From assembly GCA_023700885.1 (NCBI GenBank), contig JAMPYA010000033.1, positions 1 to 16,244 of the forward strand: DNA of 16,244 bases, read 5' to 3'. A program made the translations under genes and the position numbers. Shown piece after piece: positions 1 through 7,322 of this stretch (within the stretch, counting starts at the first letter, position 1; each line of letters starts with the position of its first letter). The DNA is from Flavobacteriaceae bacterium. GTDB taxonomy: Bacteria; Bacteroidota; Bacteroidia; Flavobacteriales; Flavobacteriaceae. The notes under the pieces are model-generated. The model was not told the origin of the DNA. It ran no database searches and saw only the letters and a program-made list of their open reading frames with translations.

Positions 1-1427
1 AAATCACCTTTATGTAAGTCAAAACCTCTTAAACGGTGATTTATAATGGCTTCTCCTTGAGTTGCCGTCAACAATTTGTTTCTCAAACCAATTAAAAAAC
101 GTGAAGGTATATCAAACTCCAAATGTTGTAAATCACCTTTTGGTTCCATTATTAGCAAATCGCCTTTTCTTAAAGTCACTAAGTTTATGGCTTTACTAGC
201 TCCTGATTCTGGAACATCAATTACTAAAATTTCATAAGGTTCATGTTTTTTGTCATCAATTTCTTTTATTATTACCTGAGGTCTGCCTACTTGTAATTCA
301 TAACCTTCTCTACGCATTGTTTCAATTAAAACTGAGAGATGTAAAATTCCTCTTCCGAAAACATTGAATTTATCTTCGGTATCTGTTTCTTCAACACGTA
401 AGGCTAGGTTTTTTTCAGTTTCTTTAAAGAGTCTATCTCTAAGATGTCTTGAGGTTACAAACTTACCATCTTTACCATAAAAAGGTGAGTTATTGATAGT
501 AAATAACATACTCATAGTTGGCTCATCAATAGAAATTCTTGGCAATGCTTCAGGTTGATTTAGATCAGCAATGGTGTCTCCAATTTCAAAATTATCTAAT
601 CCTGTTATGGCGCAAATATCTCCGCTTCTAACCTTAGATACTTTAGCTTTTCCAAGACCTTCAAAAACGTGCAATTCTTTGATTCTTACCTTAGATTGTG
701 ATCCGTCTTTTTTACAAATCATATAATCTTTCCCTTCTTCTAAATCACCTCTAAATATACGTCCTATGGCAATTCTGCCTGTAAAAGAAGAAAAATCTAA
801 AGAGGTAATTTGCATTTGAGGTGTTCCCACTCTGTATGGAGCTTCTGGAATTTCTTCCAAAATGGCATCTAATAAAGGTAAAATATTGTCTGTTGGTTGT
901 TGCCAATCATTACTCATCCATCCTTGTTTGGCAGAACCGTAAACAGTTTTGAAATTTAATTGGTCTTCTGTAGCATCTAAAGCAAACATTAAATCAAAAA
1001 CTTGTTCATGTACTAAATCTGGTGTGCAATTTACTTTATCTACTTTATTGATAACAACAACAGGTTTTAATCCTAATTCTATAGCTTTTCCAAGTACGAA
1101 TCTTGTTTGTGGCATTGGGCCTTCAAAAGCATCAACTAATAATAAAACACCATCAGCCATTTTTAAAACACGTTCTACTTCTCCGCCAAAATCAGAGTGA
1201 CCTGGAGTGTCTATTACATTGATTTTAACGCCTTTATAGGTTACAGAAACATTTTTTGATAGAATAGTAATTCCTCTTTCGCGCTCTAAATCGTTACTAT
1301 CAAGTAAAAGGTCAGTATGAACTTTACGTTCGTCTAAAATTTTAGCTTGATCGATAATTTTATCTACCAATGTTGTTTTTCCGTGGTCAACGTGTGCTAT
1401 AATAGCCACATTTCTAATTGATTGCAT
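1..1427 (-). CDS. typA: TypA/BipA ribosome-associated GTPase, C-terminus cut by window edge
   Basis: This is a translational GTPase of the EF-G/LepA superfamily; family members bind the ribosome and support 50S assembly, cold growth and stress responses. The sequence shows the full G domain at the N-terminus: AHVDHGKT (P-loop, residues 11-18), RGIT (51-54), DTPGH (73-77) and NKVD (127-130). Domain II and the EF-G-like domains III and V follow, and the reading frame stays open to the window edge. About 475 codons are visible; family members are around 600 residues, so roughly 125 residues including the TypA-specific C-terminal domain are missing. The ATG at 1427 gives the family-typical start MQSIRNVAIIAHVDHGKTT. 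It is the third minus-strand gene after proline dehydrogenase and the phosphoesterase, but a 66-nt gap with a -7-like box suggests its own transcription start. TypA rather than EF-G or LepA is supported by overall motif wording and length. Confidence 0.95.
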   Translation of the reverse strand, partial: MQSIRNVAIIAHVDHGKTTLVDKIIDQAKILDERKVHTDLLLDSNDLERERGITILSKNVSVTYKGVKINVIDTPGHSDFGGEVERVLKMADGVLLLVDAFEGPMPQTRFVLGKAIELGLKPVVVINKVDKVNCTPDLVHEQVFDLMFALDATEDQLNFKTVYGSAKQGWMSNDWQQPTDNILPLLDAILEEIPEAPYRVGTPQMQITSLDFSSFTGRIAIGRIFRGDLEEGKDYMICKKDGSQSKVRIKELHVFEGLGKAKVSKVRSGDICAITGLDNFEIGDTIADLNQPEALPRISIDEPTMSMLFTINNSPFYGKDGKFVTSRHLRDRLFKETEKNLALRVEETDTEDKFNVFGRGILHLSVLIETMRREGYELQVGRPQVIIKEIDDKKHEPYEILVIDVPESGASKAINLVTLRKGDLLIMEPKGDLQHLEFDIPSRFLIGLRNKLLTATQGEAIINHRLRGFDLHKGD

Positions 1428-1446
1428 ATACCTTTTTTTGAGGTTG

Positions 1447-1454
1447 CAAAAGTA
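1447..1454 (-). promoter_or_regulatory. Candidate Bacteroidota -7 element of typA
   Basis: The minus strand reads TACTTTTG, an exact match to the Bacteroidota sigma-A -7 consensus TAnnTTTG, ending 19 nt before the typA ATG. No TTG is found at the usual -33 distance; the nearest lies about 26 nt upstream, so only the -7 half is supported. A transcript started here would have a leader of only about 10-15 nt. Confidence 0.5.
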
Positions 1455-1493
1455 ATCATTTAAAACGGGATTTTAGTTATCAATACTTTTATT

Positions 1494-2747
1494 TTAAGAA
1501 TTTAATTCAATAACGGTAATTTCTGGCCAAATCCCTACTCTGCCTGGGTATCCAATAAATCCGAATCCTCTATTTACATTTAAATATTGATCCTTATAAT
1601 GATATAAGCCTGCCCAATGAGGATAAAAATATTTTACCGGGCTCCATTTTATTCCCGGAATTTCAACTCCAAATTGCATTCCATGTGTATGACCAGACAG
1701 TGTTAAATCGATATGTTTTTGATGATTTTTAACCTCTAAATCCCAATGAGTAGGGTCATGTGAAAGCAAAATATTAAATGAATCAGTTGTGTTTTTTAAG
1801 GCTAAATTTAAATCTCCTTTTTGCGGAAAAGGTGGTTTGCCCCAGTTTTCAACTCCAATAATTGCAATAGACTCATTTTCTTTGCTGATGATTTCATGTG
1901 AATTGTTGAGTAATTTAAAATCCATTTCATTAAAATAATCAAACAATTTTTTTAAGTTTTCTTCTTTTTCATCTACAGATTTCCACTTTTTATAATCGCC
2001 GTAATCATGATTACCTAAAACCGCAAATTTTCCATGGGGAGCTTTCAACGATTTAAACATCGAAATATAAGGTTTTATTTCACGTGAATCGTTATTCACT
2101 AAATCACCACTAAACAAAATTATATCCGGATTTTGAGCTTGTATCAAATCAATTCCTTCTTGAACGCTTTCCAAGCTGTCAAAACTACCAGCGTGAATAT
2201 CTGAAATATGAACAATTCTAAATTTATTGAATGATTTTGGTAAGTTATCAAATTTTAAATGATGTTTTATGACTTTAAAATTATATTTACCTAAGGTAAT
2301 ACCATATAAAAGAGAAGAAAAAGGAATGGCAGCTATTAAAAGTCCGACTTGAGATACAAATTTTCTTCGTGATTTTGTCTCTACTACTTTTTTCTTATCA
2401 AAGAATATTTTGGTTATAAAATGAAAAGAAAAGTTTAAAATTCTTTCAATATCATTCAATATCAAAAAAATGACAAATAGTATTTTAAATATAAAAAATG
2501 AAAAGAAAAATCCTCTTAATAAATTTGCAATACTTGTGCTATTGATGGTTTCTCTAAAATATAAAGCCATATTAAGAAAACCTAAATAGCTTATAATTAA
2601 TGCACTAAAAAATAAAAAATAGTATAATTTTAAAAATGAAGATTTTTTAAATACTGACTTTATTCCGATAAAACTATAAACATCAAGCGCAAGTAATACT
2701 GCTATAAATAACAGCATTCTTGCACTTATTGATGTTAATAATATCAT
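1494..2747 (-). CDS. Membrane-anchored calcineurin-like metallophosphoesterase
   Basis: A 417-residue protein with two parts. Residues about 1-150 are very hydrophobic with four likely membrane segments (around 10-29, 41-61, 78-97 and 130-150). Residues from about 175 to the end form a calcineurin-like phosphoesterase domain with all the usual metal-ligand motifs: DIH (183-185), GD (214-215), GNHD (245-248), SHD (329-331) and GHTH (352-355). The catalytic site is therefore complete. The layout resembles the YkuE/YaeI group, whose members act at or near the membrane; the substrate (for example a lipid pyrophosphate such as UDP-diacylglucosamine, or another phosphoester) cannot be told from sequence. 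The ATG lies 1 nt after the proline dehydrogenase stop, so the two are almost certainly co-transcribed and probably translationally coupled. I see no functional link between the two. typA follows 66 nt downstream. Confidence 0.85.
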   Translation of the reverse strand: MILLTSISARMLLFIAVLLALDVYSFIGIKSVFKKSSFLKLYYFLFFSALIISYLGFLNMALYFRETINSTSIANLLRGFFFSFFIFKILFVIFLILNDIERILNFSFHFITKIFFDKKKVVETKSRRKFVSQVGLLIAAIPFSSLLYGITLGKYNFKVIKHHLKFDNLPKSFNKFRIVHISDIHAGSFDSLESVQEGIDLIQAQNPDIILFSGDLVNNDSREIKPYISMFKSLKAPHGKFAVLGNHDYGDYKKWKSVDEKEENLKKLFDYFNEMDFKLLNNSHEIISKENESIAIIGVENWGKPPFPQKGDLNLALKNTTDSFNILLSHDPTHWDLEVKNHQKHIDLTLSGHTHGMQFGVEIPGIKWSPVKYFYPHWAGLYHYKDQYLNVNRGFGFIGYPGRVGIWPEITVIELNS

Positions 2748-2748
2748 A

Positions 2749-3918
2749 TTAATCTAATCCTCTTCGTTTTCTTTCTGTTCTTAATAAATTTAATTCTCTA
2801 CTAGTTTGACCAGCAACTGAAGTGTTTTCTTCAGCCCTACGAATTAAGTATGGCATAACATCACGAACCGGACCAAATGGTAAATATTTAGAAACATTAT
2901 ATCCAAGAGCTGCTAAATTATAAGAAATATGATCGCTCATACCATAAAGTTGACCAAACCAAATTCTGGTATCATTTTTAGCTAAACCATTTTTAGCAAT
3001 TAAATCCATTAATAAATAGGAACTGTCTTCATTGTGCGTTCCGTTGTACACAGACATATCGCTAATGTTTTCTACCATGTAGGTTAAAACATCGTTATAC
3101 ATTTTATCGGTTGCAGCTTTATCTGCACAAATAGGATCTTTGTAACCCATTTTCTGTGCTCTTTCGCGTTCTTTTTCCATATATGCACCACGAACTAATT
3201 TCATTCCAATATAAAACCCTTTTTCTTTTGCTCTTTTGTGTAAAGCTTTTAAATAATCAAATCTATCTGTACGGTATAATTGTAAAGTACCATAAACAAT
3301 TGGTTTTTCTTTATTGTATTTTTCCATCATAGACTCAATTACTTCATCTGCTGCTTTTTGCATCCAAGTTTCTTCTGCATCTATCATTAATGGTACATTA
3401 TTTTCATAAGCTGCTATGCTTACTTTTTCATAACGATTTACCACTTTATTCCATTCAACTTGTTCGCTATCACTTAAAGATTTTCCTTCAGTAACCATTT
3501 GATAAATTTCTAATCTACCTAAACCGGTGGGTTTAAATACCGCAAAAGGAATACTTTTTTCATTTTTGGCCCTTTTGATGATCTCAATAGTTTTGTTCAG
3601 AGCTTCATCAAAAACAGCTTCTTCTTCCTTTCCTTCAACAGAATAATCTAGAATTGTATGCACATTTTTAGAGTACATTTTGTCGATTACTTTTTTACAA
3701 TCATCTTCTGTAACTCCTCCACAAAAATGATCAAAAACAGTTGCTCTAATAATTCCTTCTATTGGCAAATGTGTAGCTAATGCTAACTTTGTTAAGGAAG
3801 TACCAATTTTTACAAGTGACTCCCTTTTAATCATTTCAAACAAGTAGTAAGCTCTATTGAGCTCAGAATCAGTCTTGATTTCGAATGCTACTTGCGTATT
3901 ATTAAATATATTTTCCAT
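2749..3918 (-). CDS. Proline dehydrogenase (short, monofunctional, FAD-dependent)
   Basis: It oxidises L-proline to pyrroline-5-carboxylate with FAD and passes electrons to the membrane quinone pool, the first step of proline catabolism. With the ATG start at 3918 the protein has 389 residues, usual for stand-alone Bacteroidota enzymes. Visible PRODH motifs are MIDAEETWMQ (from 178), MKLVRGAYMEKER (239-251), FGQLYGMSD (321-329), YLPFGP (345-350) and YLIRRAEEN (357-365); the RR pair is the family's substrate carboxylate-binding site. There is no aldehyde dehydrogenase domain, so this is not a bifunctional PutA and the P5C dehydrogenase must be encoded elsewhere. An in-frame TTG at 3939 would add seven residues, but it lies inside the likely -7 promoter box, so ATG is preferred. 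The gene is divergent from aroB and leads a two-gene unit with the phosphoesterase. Confidence 0.93.
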   Translation of the reverse strand: MENIFNNTQVAFEIKTDSELNRAYYLFEMIKRESLVKIGTSLTKLALATHLPIEGIIRATVFDHFCGGVTEDDCKKVIDKMYSKNVHTILDYSVEGKEEEAVFDEALNKTIEIIKRAKNEKSIPFAVFKPTGLGRLEIYQMVTEGKSLSDSEQVEWNKVVNRYEKVSIAAYENNVPLMIDAEETWMQKAADEVIESMMEKYNKEKPIVYGTLQLYRTDRFDYLKALHKRAKEKGFYIGMKLVRGAYMEKERERAQKMGYKDPICADKAATDKMYNDVLTYMVENISDMSVYNGTHNEDSSYLLMDLIAKNGLAKNDTRIWFGQLYGMSDHISYNLAALGYNVSKYLPFGPVRDVMPYLIRRAEENTSVAGQTSRELNLLRTERKRRGLD

Positions 3919-3936
3919 TGTAATGTTTATTTTTTT

Positions 3937-3944
3937 CAAAGATA
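3937..3944 (-). promoter_or_regulatory. Candidate -7 element of the proline dehydrogenase operon
   Basis: The minus strand reads TATCTTTG, an exact match to TAnnTTTG, ending 18 nt before the ATG at 3918. About 20 nt upstream the sequence is TTTT-rich rather than a perfect TTG. The last three bases of the box are the only alternative (TTG) start codon, which argues against that start. Confidence 0.55.
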
Positions 3945-4005
3945 GTTAGAAAGAGCTTATTTAATAAAATATTTCTGCGTAATTTGTAATTTAAATTAGT
4001 AAAAA

Positions 4006-5067
4006 ATGAATAAAATACAATCAAGTTCGTCAATTGTGATGTTTGGTAATGAATCATATAAAAATTTGATTCAATATATTGAAGAAAATAATATTTCTAA
4101 ACTTTTTATTTTAGTTGATAGTAATACTTTAACTAATTGTTTACCAGTATTTAAAAGTAAATTTAAATCAAATATTTTATTCGAAGTGATACAGATATCA
4201 TCAGGAGAAATTTTTAAAAATATTGAAACGAGCTCGAAAGTTTGGAATGAATTATTGTTATATGGAGCAGATAGAAAAAGCCTACTAATTAATTTGGGTG
4301 GTGGAATGGTTTCTGATTTAGGCGGATTTGTAGCCTCTACTTATAAAAGAGGTATAAGATTTATAAATATTCCAACAACAATATTGTCTATGGTTGATGC
4401 TTCTGTTGGCGGTAAAACAGGAGTTGATTTTGGTAGTTTAAAAAATGTTATTGGGGTATTTTCTAATCCTGAAATGGTATTGATCGATGATGATTATTTG
4501 AAAACATTACCTAAAAGAGAATGGAAATGCGGACTTGCAGAAGTTATTAAATATGGATTTATTGCTGACATTAAATTATGGAATGAAATAAGAGATTATA
4601 AAACACTAGATAACAGTAATATAAATAAATTAATCCATGCTTCTGTGAGTATCAAAAATGAAATTGTAAAAGCTGATTTTTACGAAAAAAATTTACGTAA
4701 AGTATTGAATTTTGGACATACAATTGGGCATGCTTTTGAAAGTTATTTCCTCGATAAAAAAAACAGTTTGAATCATGGTGAAGCAATTGCTATTGGAATG
4801 GTTGTAGAATTGTTTATCTCTCATAAAATGTATCATTTTCCCATTATTATGGTTGATGAATTAAAAGAATTTGTTCATCATTTTTATGGTAAAATAAATG
4901 CTGATGAAAAGGAAATCAATGATATAATTATGTTATTAAGTCATGATAAAAAAAATGAACTTGGCAAATTGATGTTTGTTTTGTTAGAAAAGTCAGAATA
5001 TCCAATAATAGACTGCGAGGTTTCTCATGAATTAATCTTAGAAGGAATAAATTACTATCTTAATTAG
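4006..5067 (+). CDS. aroB: 3-dehydroquinate synthase
   Basis: Second enzyme of the shikimate pathway: it converts DAHP to 3-dehydroquinate using NAD and a divalent metal in the cytoplasm. The 353-residue length is normal. Visible motifs are the NAD-binding glycine-rich stretch LGGGMVSDLGGFVAS (97-111), PTTILSMVDASVGGKTG (123-139), AEVIKYG (178-184, with Glu179 expected as a zinc ligand), LNFGHTIGHAFE (234-245, with His238 expected as a zinc ligand and His242 catalytic) and NHGEA (256-260, with zinc ligand His257). The start ATG follows an A-rich run and no Shine-Dalgarno is seen. A weak -7-like TTTG (3983-3986) sits 19 nt upstream, but its TA is one base too close, so the promoter is uncertain. 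It is divergent from the proline dehydrogenase, and its stop overlaps the bshA stop on the other strand. No other aromatic-pathway gene is adjacent. Confidence 0.96.
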   Translation: MNKIQSSSSIVMFGNESYKNLIQYIEENNISKLFILVDSNTLTNCLPVFKSKFKSNILFEVIQISSGEIFKNIETSSKVWNELLLYGADRKSLLINLGGGMVSDLGGFVASTYKRGIRFINIPTTILSMVDASVGGKTGVDFGSLKNVIGVFSNPEMVLIDDDYLKTLPKREWKCGLAEVIKYGFIADIKLWNEIRDYKTLDNSNINKLIHASVSIKNEIVKADFYEKNLRKVLNFGHTIGHAFESYFLDKKNSLNHGEAIAIGMVVELFISHKMYHFPIIMVDELKEFVHHFYGKINADEKEINDIIMLLSHDKKNELGKLMFVLLEKSEYPIIDCEVSHELILEGINYYLN

Positions 5068-6197
5068 CAGCAACCGTGTATTAATTTGCGATAAACACAC
5101 TCGTATTGGGGTAAAATATTATCTTGACAAAATTGTAATGAATGATTATAGGCATTCATTTTAAATTGATTTAATGTTTTTTCATCTGACAATATTTTAA
5201 TGGCATTATTAACCATATCATTAATATTGCCAACATCACTTAAGTAACCTGTAGTTCCATGGATATTTACTTCACTTAAACCTCCTGCATTACTAGAAAT
5301 TACAGGTGTTTTAGCGGCCATGGCTTCTAGTGCTGCCAATCCAAAACTTTCAGTTTCTGACGGTAATAAAAATAAATCGGCATGACACAATAATCTATTT
5401 ACATCATCTGTTTTTCCTAAAAAAAATACTTTATCCTGAATGTTGTAAGATTTTACTAATTTTTCTACGTTTTCTCTTAAAGGTCCGTCACCAATCATCA
5501 AAAGTTTTGCTGGAATTTTTTGTAGAATTTTATTGAAAATCTCTATTACATCATGAACTCTTTTTACAGGTCTAAAATTACTTGTATGGATAATAATTCG
5601 TTCATTTTCATTGGCTAAATTAGCTCTGTTGCTTTTGTCAAATTGTTCATCTTGATATTTTTCAAAATCAATGAAATTATAAATAACATCAATTTCTTTT
5701 TTTATATCAAACAAACGCAATGTGTCATTTTTAAGACTTTTTGAAACGGCTGTAACGGCATCAGAACTATTGATACTAAATTCGACGGCAGTTTTATAGT
5801 CTGGATGACTTCCAACTAAAGTAATATCTGTGCCGTGTAAAGTGGTAACCACTTTAATATTGATTCCTTTATCTTTTAATATTTGTTTGGCCATATAGGC
5901 TGCATAAGCGTGCGGAATAGCATAGTGAACATGCAAAATTTGAATATCGTACTGAATAACCACTTCAACCATTTTGCTAGAGAGCGCTAATTCATAGGGT
6001 TGATATATAAATAACGGATATTCTTCTACAAATACTTCATGAAAATAAATGTTTTTATTTAAAAAATCCAATCTAACTGGTTGATTATAAGTAATAAAAT
6101 GTACTTCATGACCTTTGTTGGCCAAAGCCATTCCAAGTTCAGTGGCTACTACTCCACTTCCACCATAAGTTGGATAACAAACAATTCCTATTTTCAT
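5064..6197 (-). CDS. bshA: N-acetyl-alpha-D-glucosaminyl L-malate synthase (bacillithiol biosynthesis)
   Basis: A retaining GT-B, family 4 glycosyltransferase that joins N-acetylglucosamine from UDP-GlcNAc to L-malate, the first step of bacillithiol synthesis. From the ATG at 6197 the protein has 377 residues, the standard BshA length. Visible features are the BshA-typical start MKIGIVCYPTYGGSGVVATE (1-20), HVHYAIPHA (89-97), HGTD (121-124), NFRPVKR (207-213), GDGPL (236-240) and the EX7E motif of GT4 enzymes in PSETESFGLAALEAM (Glu283/Glu291). A second ATG directly upstream (6200) and a TTG at 6230 are in frame; the TTG would place the first residues inside the palindromic element and is not favoured. 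The protein ends in Cys-Cys. The later pathway genes bshB and bshC are not in the window. Its stop overlaps that of convergent aroB. The upstream region is interrupted by the palindromic element, so its transcription start is unclear. Confidence 0.93.
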   Translation of the reverse strand: MKIGIVCYPTYGGSGVVATELGMALANKGHEVHFITYNQPVRLDFLNKNIYFHEVFVEEYPLFIYQPYELALSSKMVEVVIQYDIQILHVHYAIPHAYAAYMAKQILKDKGINIKVVTTLHGTDITLVGSHPDYKTAVEFSINSSDAVTAVSKSLKNDTLRLFDIKKEIDVIYNFIDFEKYQDEQFDKSNRANLANENERIIIHTSNFRPVKRVHDVIEIFNKILQKIPAKLLMIGDGPLRENVEKLVKSYNIQDKVFFLGKTDDVNRLLCHADLFLLPSETESFGLAALEAMAAKTPVISSNAGGLSEVNIHGTTGYLSDVGNINDMVNNAIKILSDEKTLNQFKMNAYNHSLQFCQDNILPQYECVYRKLIHGCC

Positions 6198-6207
6198 CAT
6201 AATTATA

Positions 6208-6404
6208 TTATTTAAACCCGTTGGGAGCAATTATTAAAAACATCAGTTTGAGTGTTTTTTGTGGAGTAAAACGGAACAAAAAATGTATCGAGAACCGTTT
6301 TAACAATAATTTTTCTATTCTCGATACAATTTTCTATCGAAAATTACTTGAACTGACGAAAAATAAACATCAAAAAACTAATTACACCCAACGAGTTATT
6401 TAAA
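6208..6404. repeat. MITE-like palindromic element with 9-bp flanking direct repeats
   Basis: A 179-bp body (6217-6395) is flanked by a perfect 9-bp direct repeat, TTATTTAAA, at 6208-6216 and 6396-6404. The body starts CCCGTTGGGAGCAATTA (6217-6233) and ends with the imperfect inverse of this (6379-6395), matching at 14 of 17 positions. A further inner inverted pair lies at 6241-6254 and 6345-6358 (10 of 14 match). A perfect 11-bp pair, TGTATCGAGAA and TTCTCGATACA (6284-6294 and 6318-6328), is centred exactly on the middle of the element, near 6306. It encodes no convincing protein. By structure it is a non-autonomous insertion (MITE- or REP-like) with a target-site duplication; no transposase is nearby. 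From memory, similar TATCGAGAA-type palindromes are dispersed in flavobacterial intergenic regions, but I cannot verify this here. Part of the direct repeat (TTTAAA) is itself palindromic, which weakens the duplication argument slightly. Confidence 0.7.
6284..6328. repeat. Central hairpin of the palindromic element
   Basis: A perfect 11-bp inverted repeat (6284-6294 and 6318-6328) encloses a 23-nt loop. The loop begins with CCGTTTTA (6295-6302), the exact complement of TAAAACGG at 6267-6274. The alternative 8-bp stem would enclose the left arm of the main hairpin, so the two stems compete or form a pseudoknot-like fold. On the minus strand it lies about 87-130 nt upstream of the bshA ATG. No T-tract follows on either strand, so it is not an intrinsic terminator. 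Confidence 0.75.
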
Positions 6405-6406
6405 AA

Positions 6407-6414
6407 TAAAGATA
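6407..6414 (-). promoter_or_regulatory. Possible displaced -7 element of bshA
   Basis: The minus strand reads TATCTTTA, one mismatch (last base) from TAnnTTTG. It lies directly outside the bshA-distal end of the palindromic element. If the element and one copy of the 9-bp repeat are removed, this box falls 18 nt before the ATG at 6200 (21 nt before 6197), close to the 16-19 nt spacing of the other candidate promoters here. No -33 TTG is visible at the right distance. This is an inference from spacing and is weak alone. Confidence 0.3.
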
Positions 6415-6428
6415 CAAATTTTGTGTAT

Positions 6429-6451
6429 AAAAAATCCCACTTTTTGTGGGA
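6429..6451 (-). terminator. Intrinsic terminator of the transketolase subunit gene
   Basis: On the minus strand a 6-bp perfect stem TCCCAC/GTGGGA with an AAAAA loop is followed directly by six T residues, about 10 nt after the transketolase stop codon. It should end that transcript before it enters the palindromic element and bshA. Confidence 0.85.
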
Positions 6452-6460
6452 CTTCTATTT

Positions 6461-7306
6461 TTAGTAATCTCCTAAAGTTTCAGGATTTTGAGCTAAACCA
6501 CTTTCTAATTGTGAGTCACTTGGTGGTTTTCCATGCCAAGCGTGGGTATTCATCATAAAATCAACACCATTACCCATTTCAGAATGTAATAAAACACAAA
6601 CAGGTTTTCCTTTTCCTGTTTGAGATTTTGCTTCATTCATACCATTAATAATACTTTCAATATCGTTTCCTTTAAATATGTCTAACACTATAAAACCAAA
6701 AGCTTCAAATTTGGCTCTTAAGTCACCTAACGAAACAACATCATCTGTAGAGCCATCAATTTGCTTTTTATTATAATCAACAGTAGCAATAAAATTATCA
6801 ATTTTTTTGGCAGATGCAAACATTGCAGCCTCCCATATTTGTCCTTCTTGTAATTCACCGTCACCGTGTAAACTGTAAACTAAATGAGCATCATTATTTA
6901 GTTTTTTTGATATAGCCGCACCTATAGCAACGCTCATTCCCTGACCAAGTGATCCTGAAGCAATACGAATACCAGGTAAATGATCATGTGTAGTTGGGTG
7001 TCCTTGTAAACGTGTATTTAATTTTCTAAAAGAAGCTAATTCGCTTACTGGAAAAAATCCAGATCTAGCTAAAATACTGTAAAAAGCAGGAGTTATATGC
7101 CCGTTTGATAAGAAAAATAAGTCTTCATCTTTACCATCCATCTTAAAATCAGTAGAATATTCCATGATTTCTTGATATAATACAGTTAAGAATTCATTAC
7201 AACCTAATGATCCACCTGGATGTCCAGATTGGACTCCGTGTACCATACGTAAAATATCTCTTCTAATTTGTTGTGAAAAATCTTGTAAATATTGAATATC
7301 AGCCAT
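6461..7306 (-). CDS. Transketolase, N-terminal (thiamine diphosphate) subunit of a split enzyme
   Basis: This is the cofactor-binding half of transketolase, which moves two-carbon ketol units between sugar phosphates in the pentose phosphate pathway. The 281-residue length fits the N-terminal subunit of split transketolases; the full-length enzyme is around 660 residues. Visible motifs are QSGHPGGSLG (26-35), NGH (68-70), ASGSLGQG (116-123), the diphosphate-cofactor motif GDGELQEGQ (148-156) closing at Asn179, and THAWHGKPP (254-262) with the family His. The pyrimidine-binding C-terminal half is absent; in split systems it normally follows directly, but here a terminator and then the palindromic element follow. 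The protein would need a partner encoded elsewhere, because the active site forms between the two domains. It has its own promoter between dnaB and its ATG. The assignment as the N-terminal half is firm; transketolase over a related transketolase-like enzyme is likely but not certain. Confidence 0.9.
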   Translation of the reverse strand: MADIQYLQDFSQQIRRDILRMVHGVQSGHPGGSLGCNEFLTVLYQEIMEYSTDFKMDGKDEDLFFLSNGHITPAFYSILARSGFFPVSELASFRKLNTRLQGHPTTHDHLPGIRIASGSLGQGMSVAIGAAISKKLNNDAHLVYSLHGDGELQEGQIWEAAMFASAKKIDNFIATVDYNKKQIDGSTDDVVSLGDLRAKFEAFGFIVLDIFKGNDIESIINGMNEAKSQTGKGKPVCVLLHSEMGNGVDFMMNTHAWHGKPPSDSQLESGLAQNPETLGDY

Positions 7307-7322
7307 TTTTTAAATTTTGGTG

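Noticed and set aside
949..1200. Plus-strand open frame opposite typA
   Set aside because: It is antisense to conserved GTPase sequence, with a low-complexity Ser/Thr/Asn-rich translation and no domain.
3919..3939. TTG start at 3939 for proline dehydrogenase (seven more residues)
   Set aside because: The TTG is the end of an exact TAnnTTTG promoter box, and the ATG at 3918 gives the N-terminus expected for the family.
6198..6230. TTG start at 6230 for bshA
   Set aside because: It would add 11 residues encoded partly by the palindromic element; the ATG at 6197 gives the exact family length and start.
6217..6395. The GTTGGG...CCCAAC pair as an integron attC site
   Set aside because: In attC sites the core is RYYYAAC first and GTTRRRY last; here the order is the reverse, and there is no integrase or cassette array nearby.
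6221..6403. A 60-codon plus-strand reading frame inside the palindromic element
   Set aside because: It would start at TTG, lies wholly within the inverted-repeat structure, has no recognisable domain and is better explained by the repeat.
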